Part shown: in pieces, positions 5,892 to 11,144 of the stretch
Numbering within the stretch: position 1 is the first letter of the stretch
Layout: each line of letters starts with the position of its first letter
From: CAZEQD01 sp964514305
GTDB lineage: Bacteria; Acidobacteriota; Aminicenantia; Aminicenantales; Aminicenantaceae
Direction: 5' to 3'
Length of the DNA: 11,144 nt
Assembly: GCA_964514305.1 (NCBI GenBank)
Contig: CAZEQD010000064.1
Location: 1-11,144 of the forward strand
Program-made: the position numbers and the translations under genes
Notes under the pieces: model-generated
Databases searched by the model: none
The model's input: the letters and a program-made list of their open reading frames with translations, nothing else
What the model was told of the DNA's origin: nothing

Positions 5892-6944
5892 ATGAACTTT
5901 CGACCCTTGACCATTTACATAAGCACGTTTATTTTCCTTTCTATATTGGTAGCAACTTCATTCTATCAACCCGGAATATCGAAAGAAGAACTGGTAAATA
6001 AAAACATTGAGGCCGCTGGTAACTCCGAACAAGTGGCTAAAATCAAAAATTTTTCTTTTAAAGCAGGCCCTAAAACATACTTTATATCTCCAACCGGAGC
6101 CATGAAAATGACCACAGGTAAGCAACCGGCAATTACAGAGGTAATTCTGGTCACTGATGAAGAAGTCAAAATAAACAGTTTCGGTCATATCGGCCAGCTT
6201 CAGGGGCTTCAAAAAGAAACTTATCAGGTTTGGGCCAAATTGGCTTCTGGCTTTTTCACTCTAAAAAACTTTAAAGGGAAACTTAATTTTCAAGGACTTA
6301 AATCATTTGGACCTAAGAAGCTTTACGTCTTAACCTCAAAAATCTATAATCTGGAGGTCAATTTCTTTTTAAAGCCTGAAAATTATCAGATAGAAAGGAT
6401 GGTTCTTAAAGGTTTTGATGCTCAAGGCGATAAATATGAGGTTAACTATGATTTTGGCCCTTATCAATCAGAGAACGGCCTTAACCTGCCTTCTTCCTGG
6501 TTTAAATCTCAGATTGGCACCAGAGGCACTCTTCATCAGCTTTCTGAGGTGAAATTTAACTTACATTTGGCTTCGGATTTTTTTACAAAACTTGAAATTA
6601 ACCTAGGCCAGGTCAAACTTTCCGAGGGCGTATTAAGAGGCAATATCATCGATTTTAATTTCCAGCGCGGTCTGCTTATCATCAACACCAACTGGACTAA
6701 ACAATCACTGCTGCAGGCAGGTTTTAAAAATAAAGATAAACTTATTTTCTCTGTAAGCGGGTTAAACATTGAACTGGATTTTTATGATTCGAGACCGAGC
6801 AGAGATGTTCTGAAAGCCGGAGCAAAATTGATGATACCCGACCGCGGCCAGAACAATTATCTGATTTTACTCTGGTCACAGGAATTCCAGCCATTAGCTG
6901 ATAAACTGGAAATACTATCACCTGTCCAGGTCAAAAAAAAATAA
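5892..6944 (+). CDS. Exported LolA/LppX-like protein with an extra C-terminal domain
   Basis: 350 residues. An N-terminal hydrophobic segment at about 6-25 acts as signal peptide or anchor. The region from about 30 to 235 has the look of the LolA/LppX outer-membrane-lipoprotein-sorting fold: an opening helix (KNIEAAGNSEQVAKIKNF) like the 'ieAlGG.e.l.kik' start of such proteins, then beta-rich repeats and a 'GLNLPSSW' turn. Proteins of this fold bind lipids or lipoproteins in the periplasm. The last 110 or so residues (from VLRGNIIDF) form a second beta-rich part that the LolA fold does not explain. ATG 5892 is preferred over 5877 because GGAGGG sits 5 nt before it and the upstream ATG lies next to that site. 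It is first in a plus-strand run, 121 nt before the reductase. I do not recognise a named family for the whole protein; lipid binding is an inference. Confidence 0.6.
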   Translation: MNFRPLTIYISTFIFLSILVATSFYQPGISKEELVNKNIEAAGNSEQVAKIKNFSFKAGPKTYFISPTGAMKMTTGKQPAITEVILVTDEEVKINSFGHIGQLQGLQKETYQVWAKLASGFFTLKNFKGKLNFQGLKSFGPKKLYVLTSKIYNLEVNFFLKPENYQIERMVLKGFDAQGDKYEVNYDFGPYQSENGLNLPSSWFKSQIGTRGTLHQLSEVKFNLHLASDFFTKLEINLGQVKLSEGVLRGNIIDFNFQRGLLIINTNWTKQSLLQAGFKNKDKLIFSVSGLNIELDFYDSRPSRDVLKAGAKLMIPDRGQNNYLILLWSQEFQPLADKLEILSPVQVKKK

Positions 6945-6970
6945 AAATGGCAAAGGAAACTGATAGATCT

Positions 6971-7000
6971 ATAGGGTCCGCTGTCCTCAGCGTACCATTA
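6971..7000 (+). repeat. REP-like palindrome, copy C
   Basis: TAGGG is followed by a 9-position palindrome (6975-6983 with 6988-6996, one mismatch) and a TCCT loop, ending ACCATTA. Over 29 nt it agrees with copy B at 24 positions. The GTAG tetranucleotide is changed to ATAG here. It begins 26 nt after the LolA-like gene stop, in the gap before the reductase. No U-run follows. Confidence 0.6.
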
Positions 7001-7065
7001 AGTATAAATTGATGAATATAAAAAGGCTTAAAAAATTAAAGACCAATGTTTCCAAAGGAGGTACT

Positions 7066-8250
7066 ATGGCTAAATTAAATCGCCGCAATTTCTTACAGGC
7101 ATTCAGCTCTGGTCTTTTAGGCATAGGCTTAGCTGGCAAAAAAGACGCTTTTTCTTTAACCACAGAAACAAACCAGGCAGAAACACCTTTTCCGAAAATT
7201 CAGAAATATAAAACATTAGGCCGCACCGGCCTTAAAGTCTCCGATGTAAGCTGCGGAGCCATTTCTTTATTTGAACCCAATGTCTTGAGATATGCTTTTG
7301 ATTGTGGCGTCAATTATTTTGATACGGCTGAAAGCTACTTGCGGACAAAAAGTGAGAGCTTTATCGGTCAAGCTCTTAAAGATGTGCGCGATAAAGTAAT
7401 TATTACCACCAAACACGCCTATTCTCCTCGAGAAAAGATAAAAAAGGAAGATATAATAAAAAGAGTTGAGGCTAGTCTCAAACGGATGCAAACAGACTAT
7501 GTAGATATTGCCATGGTTCACAACATCAGCGATCTTAGTCTGCTCAAAAATGAAGAACTCCAAGCCGCTTATTCTCAACTAAAAAAAGAAGGGAAAATTC
7601 GCTTTACCGGCTTTTCCACTCATAATCCTCAGCTGACTCTTAAACAGGCATTAAATATTGATTTTCCTCAAGTTATTTTGGTTATCTATAATCATCTAGA
7701 AGGCCAAAAGATAGAATCCCTGATTAAAAAAGTTCATGATAAAGGCATAGGCACAGTAGCTATGAAAGTTTTTGCCGGTGGCAAACACGGCCGCTTAAAA
7801 TCACTGATAAGTCCTAAGGTAAGCTATCCTCAAGCAGCTATTCGTTGGGTTTTAAGCAATCAGAATATTGACTGTCTGATTGTCACCATGAGCAGCTACT
7901 CTCACGTGGAAGAGTATGTAGCCGCTTCAGGAAAATCACTAAATAGAGAAGATATGAAAATAATAGCTGAATACCAAAGACAGGCTGGAAGCCTTTATTG
8001 TCGGGTAAGTTGCAGCCAATGTCTTGCTTCCTGCCCACATCATGTAGCGGTCAACGACATCCTTCGTTTCAGCATGTATTTTGAAGATTATAGAATGGAA
8101 AAAGAAGCCATGCGCTACTATAGCCAGCTTGAAGATAGCCAAAAACCTTTCTCCTGTGTATCATGCCCAGGATACTGCCAATCAGCTTGTCCTTATGGAC
8201 TTCCGGTAAAAGAAAAGCTCCTTCATGCTCATGAAATTCTTTCCGCTTAA
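7066..8250 (+). CDS. Tat-exported aldo/keto reductase with two C-terminal iron-sulfur motifs
   Basis: 394 residues. Residues 5-11 (NRRNFLQ) match the twin-arginine motif, followed by a hydrophobic stretch at 12-24, so the folded, cofactor-loaded protein is probably exported by Tat. The aldo/keto reductase barrel follows with the full catalytic tetrad: Asp86 and Tyr91 (FDTAESY), Lys116 (TTKH) and His152 (MVHN). The C-terminus has two four-Cys groups, Cys312/316/319/323 and Cys364/367/371/375, each ending CP, as in ferredoxin-type [4Fe-4S] domains of the subfamily. The spacing is C-x3-C-x2-C-x3-CP and C-x2-C-x3-C-x3-CP, each one residue longer than the canonical form. The family reduces carbonyls with NAD(P)H; with clusters it may pass electrons instead, but the substrate is unknown. 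ATG 7066 is chosen over 7009: AAAGGAGGT directly precedes it, and the Arg-Arg motif then sits at the very N-terminus. Confidence 0.92.
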   Translation: MAKLNRRNFLQAFSSGLLGIGLAGKKDAFSLTTETNQAETPFPKIQKYKTLGRTGLKVSDVSCGAISLFEPNVLRYAFDCGVNYFDTAESYLRTKSESFIGQALKDVRDKVIITTKHAYSPREKIKKEDIIKRVEASLKRMQTDYVDIAMVHNISDLSLLKNEELQAAYSQLKKEGKIRFTGFSTHNPQLTLKQALNIDFPQVILVIYNHLEGQKIESLIKKVHDKGIGTVAMKVFAGGKHGRLKSLISPKVSYPQAAIRWVLSNQNIDCLIVTMSSYSHVEEYVAASGKSLNREDMKIIAEYQRQAGSLYCRVSCSQCLASCPHHVAVNDILRFSMYFEDYRMEKEAMRYYSQLEDSQKPFSCVSCPGYCQSACPYGLPVKEKLLHAHEILSA

Positions 8251-8403
8251 TTTTGTTAGATGATTTTAAATATGGTTTTTGATACGAATGGATATTGTCC
8301 AAGTTAAGAGCAAAATTGGAGGCCACCCATCTCTCCAAAGATAGTAGCTATTTCTTTTAAAAAATATATATAATATTATTAACATAGATAGGGAGGAATG
8401 AAG

Positions 8404-9141
8404 ATGAGAAATTTTATTTTGCTAATTGTCTTTTTATTCGCCTTTTTCATGGTAAATGTAACGGCCCAACAGCAGTTTGAAGAAGATGTCTTCCAAACGT
8501 CTCAAGGCCAATTAAAAATTACCTTCATTGGCCACGCTACTCTGATGTTCAATTTCGCTGGCAAAATAATCCATATTGACCCTGTGGGCCGTTATGCCGA
8601 TTACAGCAAAATGCCCAAAGCAGACCTCATTTTAGTTACTCATGAACATGGCGATCACTTAGATCCCGAAGCTATTAAGGCCATCCGCACCCCCAAAACA
8701 GATATAATCTATACTGAGAAATGCGCTGAAAAGGTGGAGGGTGGGACAATAATGCATAATGGTGATGCTGAGACTGTCCAAGGGATTAAAATTGAGGCTG
8801 TTCCAGCTTACAATATAGTCCATAAACGCTCAAATGGTATTCCTTTCCATCCACGTGGCCTAGGAAACGGCTATGTTATTAATTTTGGAGATAAAAGAGT
8901 CTATGTAGCCGGTGATACTGAAAATATTCCAGAAATGAAGCAACTTAAAAATATAGATATTGCTTTCCTACCCATGAACCTGCCTTACACCATGGCCCCG
9001 GAAATGGTGGCTGAGGCAGCCAGAATGTTCTGCCCCAAAATCCTTTATCCTTATCACTACGGTCAAACTGATACCTCAAAGATCGTGGAGCTGCTAAAAG
9101 ATGATAGGGATATTGAAGTTCGTATCCGCAAATTGAGTTAA
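8404..9141 (+). CDS. Exported metallo-beta-lactamase-fold hydrolase (UlaG-like)
   Basis: 245 residues. Residues 1-21 form a Sec signal peptide with a VTA|Q cleavage site, placing the enzyme in the periplasm or outside. The rest is a compact metallo-beta-lactamase fold: ITFIGHATL at 39-47, IDP at 58-60, THEHGDHLD with ligands His80, His82, Asp84 and His85, GDTE with bridging Asp171, and YPYHYG with His218. The layout follows the UlaG-like branch (lactonases, phosphodiesterases, N-acyl-ethanolamine phospholipase D relatives), whose substrates vary widely. His149 in HPRG is also conserved-looking. All ligands are present, so it should bind two metal ions; the substrate cannot be read from sequence. 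ATG 8404 is preferred over 8398: GGGAGG at 8391-8396 is 7 nt from 8404 but only 1 nt from 8398. A TATAAT at 8369-8374 could be its -10, but no matching -35 is clear. Confidence 0.9.
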   Translation: MRNFILLIVFLFAFFMVNVTAQQQFEEDVFQTSQGQLKITFIGHATLMFNFAGKIIHIDPVGRYADYSKMPKADLILVTHEHGDHLDPEAIKAIRTPKTDIIYTEKCAEKVEGGTIMHNGDAETVQGIKIEAVPAYNIVHKRSNGIPFHPRGLGNGYVINFGDKRVYVAGDTENIPEMKQLKNIDIAFLPMNLPYTMAPEMVAEAARMFCPKILYPYHYGQTDTSKIVELLKDDRDIEVRIRKLS

Positions 9142-9307
9142 GAGTCTGCAGAAAAAATAAAACACGCCTCCTTTTTTTCTTATTTCAGATTTTTAGGAGA
9201 AAGCGACGTCTTTTAATCGAAATACTTAACTGAAATAGCTAAATCCAATAATTCTGTATCAAGCATATTTATCCAGACTGTTTTTGGATAAGCTTTCTGG
9301 TTATAAG

Positions 9308-9344
9308 AAAAAAAATTAAGATAAGCTAAAAAATTCTTCAGCTT
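9308..9344 (-). terminator. Probable intrinsic terminator of the NamZ gene
   Basis: On the minus strand, 14 nt after the stop codon, AAGCTGAA pairs with TTTAGCTT (8 pairs including one G-U, 6-nt loop). Six nt later comes a run of eight T (9308-9315). The stem is AT-rich and the U-run is slightly displaced, so this is a moderate call. Confidence 0.45.
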
Positions 9345-9358
9345 TTGGTTCACTTAAT

Positions 9359-10741
9359 TTAATATAACAAATAAGATTTCCTCATTTCTCTGAAATCATC
9401 AAGCTGCTGACGGTAGCTATCTATAATTTTCTGAATGCTTAATCCCCTCTCTAAGGCTTTTCTTGTAGTTGATGTACCCATTATTTTATCGAAATATTCT
9501 TCATGAAATTTAAATTGATCAGGATATAAGTCCTTGATTGTTTTAATAATATAAAGAGTGGTGGCTAAAGGTCTGTATCTATTTCTGTCATTAACATAGA
9601 TTTGAGCCCCACCACAGAGTTTTCCCTGATATTTGGAGAAAGTCGGTGTAAACCAGGCCTCTCTAAATGCAACTCCTGGAAGGTGAAGCCTGTTAAGCTT
9701 TTTAGCTAGCTTGTAACCATCTATCCAGGGAGCGCCAAATAATTCAAAAGGCTTGGTAGTTCCTCTTCCCTCTGAGAGGTTAGTTCCTTCCAGAAAAACC
9801 TGACCTGGATAGATAGTGGCCGTGGTCAAAGTCGGCATGTTTGGAGAAGGATTTACCAAGGGCAACCCTGTTTGATCATACCACATCTTCCTCTGCCAGC
9901 CCTTCAGGGGAATTACCTGAAGCTTAGCTTTTTCCTTCAAGAACCTGTGATTAAATAGTATGGCTAATTCTCCAACCGTCAGCCCGTGCCTGACAGGAAT
10001 TGGATAAAGACCTACGAACGAGCTGTATTGAGGATATTCAAGAAGGGGACCTTCCATATCAAGGCCGTTAATGGGATTTGGTCTATCGAGGACAATAAAG
10101 TCAATATTATTCTGGGCACAGGCTTCCATGGCATAAGCCATGGTGGCTATATAAGTATAAATCCTGGTGCCCACATCCTGGATGTCAAAAACCATGACTT
10201 CAATATTCTTGACCATTTCCTTTTTGGGAACTTTGCCTTCAATCTGAGTGTCGAAGGAGCGCATGTATTCATCTATATTTTTGAGCATACCCAGCTCAGG
10301 ACGCCTTGACTGGCCGTATAAGCTAAAAACAGGCAGGTGGTACCTTTCATCCACATAAAAGGGAACATACTGGCCGGCCTGGGCATTGCCTCGCACGCCA
10401 TGCTCAGGGCCGTAGAGAGCAACTAGATTAATCTCAGGATTTTGATAAAAAAGGTCAACAGTACTGTTCAGGTTGCTATCTATACCTGAAGGATTGGTAA
10501 TTAGACCTACTTTTTTGCCTTTAATCAGATCTAAGTGTTTTTCCAGAAAAACTTCCACTCCGGGTTTCACCTTTTTCTTAAGGGGAATGTCTGATTGCTG
10601 ATGACCTTTGCATCCCAGAAAACCAGTCATCAAGATTAAAATCAAGGAAAAAATCAAAACCTTTCCCTTAAACCAAATTTTTAGAGAAAAATTTTTGCCT
10701 ATTAGGGTTTGATAGCTTTGTTTTAAATTCAATTCCTTCAT
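9359..10741 (-). CDS. namZ: DUF1343 / NamZ-type exo-beta-N-acetylmuramidase lipoprotein
   Basis: 460 residues. The family (DUF1343; Bacillus subtilis NamZ/YbbC) removes N-acetylmuramic acid from the non-reducing end of peptidoglycan fragments. Hallmark segments are all present: ITNPSG at 81-86, LYGPEHG at 109-115 (the Glu-His pair is thought to be catalytic), FDIQDVGTRIYTY at 185-197, LDRPNPING at 218-226, RHGLTVGELA, NPSPNMPT and LEGTNLSEGRGTTKPFE. A long charged leader, a hydrophobic core at 28-43 and Cys44 after FLG suggest a lipoprotein; the lipobox is imperfect (Phe at -3). Between LYGQSRRP and VMVFDIQD there are about 24 extra residues compared with the usual short link. GAGG lies 5 nt before the ATG at 10741. 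It is a single-gene unit followed by a probable terminator. The gene symbol is by family only; enzymatic activity is inferred. Confidence 0.9.
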   Translation of the reverse strand: MKELNLKQSYQTLIGKNFSLKIWFKGKVLIFSLILILMTGFLGCKGHQQSDIPLKKKVKPGVEVFLEKHLDLIKGKKVGLITNPSGIDSNLNSTVDLFYQNPEINLVALYGPEHGVRGNAQAGQYVPFYVDERYHLPVFSLYGQSRRPELGMLKNIDEYMRSFDTQIEGKVPKKEMVKNIEVMVFDIQDVGTRIYTYIATMAYAMEACAQNNIDFIVLDRPNPINGLDMEGPLLEYPQYSSFVGLYPIPVRHGLTVGELAILFNHRFLKEKAKLQVIPLKGWQRKMWYDQTGLPLVNPSPNMPTLTTATIYPGQVFLEGTNLSEGRGTTKPFELFGAPWIDGYKLAKKLNRLHLPGVAFREAWFTPTFSKYQGKLCGGAQIYVNDRNRYRPLATTLYIIKTIKDLYPDQFKFHEEYFDKIMGTSTTRKALERGLSIQKIIDSYRQQLDDFREMRKSYLLY

Positions 10742-10837
10742 TTTTTCCTCGTGGTTGTCCTCTCTTATTAAAGGAAAATTCTTTAGTTGCAGCTCAATAA
10801 GTTTAACATATTTTTGAAGGTGAGCAATATAATCGAG

Positions 10838-10921
10838 CGGCCTGCTGAGGAAAGCTGGCCCTACAGATTAAAATCAAAGGCTAATGTCAGGCTGAGTAAA
10901 GCAGGTCCTACAGGGACATTA
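10838..10921 (-). repeat. REP-like palindrome tandem, copy D
   Basis: Read on the minus strand, two units run head to tail: CTGTAG plus a palindrome (10885-10913), a linker like that in copy A, and CTGTAG plus a second palindrome (10839-10866; GGCCTGCT against AGCTGGCC, one mismatch). The two CTACAG marks on the plus strand are 47 nt apart. Positions 10840-10887 match copy A ungapped at 39 of 48. The cluster lies in the 263-nt gap between the right-edge gene and namZ. Confidence 0.65.
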
Positions 10922-11004
10922 TTTAAAATGTAAAACATGATGATATAAATATCTATTAATTCCCGGCCTACCCTGATCTGCGAACAAATAATATGTCAAT
11001 TCGT

Positions 11005-11144
11005 TTAACTGGAGAGACCCCTCTCCGAGCGATCAGTAGATTTAGATAGGTTTTTTACCAGCAAAATGCCCGAAACAGCTGTAATCAAGAGAAAAAGAAT
11101 GCCTTTAGCTGTCTCAAGCAGGATGATCCTTCCCACACCAAACA
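11005..11144 (-). CDS. C-terminal fragment of a membrane-anchored protein, cut by window edge
   Basis: An open frame enters from the right edge on the minus strand and ends at TAA (11005-11007). The last 45 residues are visible: a hydrophobic stretch of about 20 residues (from GILFLLITAVSGILLV), then a short charged tail ending RGLSS. This suggests one transmembrane helix close to a cytoplasmic C-terminus, or the last helix of a multi-pass protein. The frame stays open to the window boundary and its composition is protein-like. I do not recognise the family. The gene would run in the same direction as namZ, 263 nt upstream of it, with the REP-like tandem between. Confidence 0.5.
   Translation of the reverse strand, partial: FGVGRIILLETAKGILFLLITAVSGILLVKNLSKSTDRSERGLSS

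Noticed and set aside
8316..8338. Inverted repeat TTGGAG / CTCCAA with an 11-nt loop after the reductase gene, considered as its terminator.
   Set aside because: On the plus strand no U-run follows; the short T run is on the minus strand, where no gene ends. The stem is only 6 bp.
9146..9188. Long A-rich/T-rich imperfect palindrome after the metallo-hydrolase gene, considered as a terminator.
   Set aside because: It has several mismatches, almost no G-C pairs in the stem and no distinct U-run beyond its own 3' arm.

Overview
This AT-rich window from a bacterial chromosome holds eight complete protein genes and the tail of a ninth. The host looks Gram-negative: there is a predicted outer-membrane beta-barrel protein, a LolA/LppX-like exported protein, two lipoprotein-type signal peptides, a Tat signal and a Sec signal. 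Six of the eight complete products are predicted to leave the cytoplasm. The gene mix (lipoprotein D-aminoacylase, DUF1343/NamZ, Tat-exported iron-sulfur aldo/keto reductase, exported UlaG-like hydrolase) suggests a heterotrophic, peptide- or envelope-scavenging anaerobe, perhaps of the Aminicenantes type. That placement is a weak inference from gene content only.

Layout. Positions 24-3009 (minus) form a compact operon: D-aminoacylase-type amidohydrolase, then a small cupin, then a protein with terpene-cyclase-like alpha/alpha repeats. Its promoter (TTGACA, 18 nt, TAAAAT) lies at 3029-3058, with a 14-bp tandem repeat over the -35. A repeat-rich 420-nt gap follows, then a stand-alone EF2568-type cysteine desulfurase (3433-4605, plus). 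It converges on a beta-barrel protein gene (4678-5730, minus). That gene diverges, through two recognisable back-to-back promoters, from a run of plus-strand genes: a LolA-like exported protein (5892-6944), a Tat-exported aldo/keto reductase with two Cys clusters (7066-8250) and an exported metallo-beta-lactamase-fold hydrolase (8404-9141). On the minus strand follow a NamZ-type lipoprotein (9359-10741) and, cut by the window edge, the C-terminus of a membrane-anchored protein (11005-11144).

The most unusual feature is non-coding. A family of short imperfect palindromes, most preceded by GTAG or GGAG, occupies four of the intergenic gaps (3111-3218, 4622-4653, 6971-7000, 10838-10921). The two larger clusters share a 48-nt composite at 39/48 identity. 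This matches the description of REP elements mobilised by REP-associated tyrosine transposases, but no transposase gene is in view.

How the genes may work together: NamZ homologues remove terminal N-acetylmuramic acid from peptidoglycan fragments, and D-aminoacylase homologues release D-amino acids from N-acyl-D-amino acids. Both here carry lipoprotein signals, so an envelope or cell-wall salvage role is plausible but unproven. I see no defence system, CRISPR array, tRNA or rRNA.
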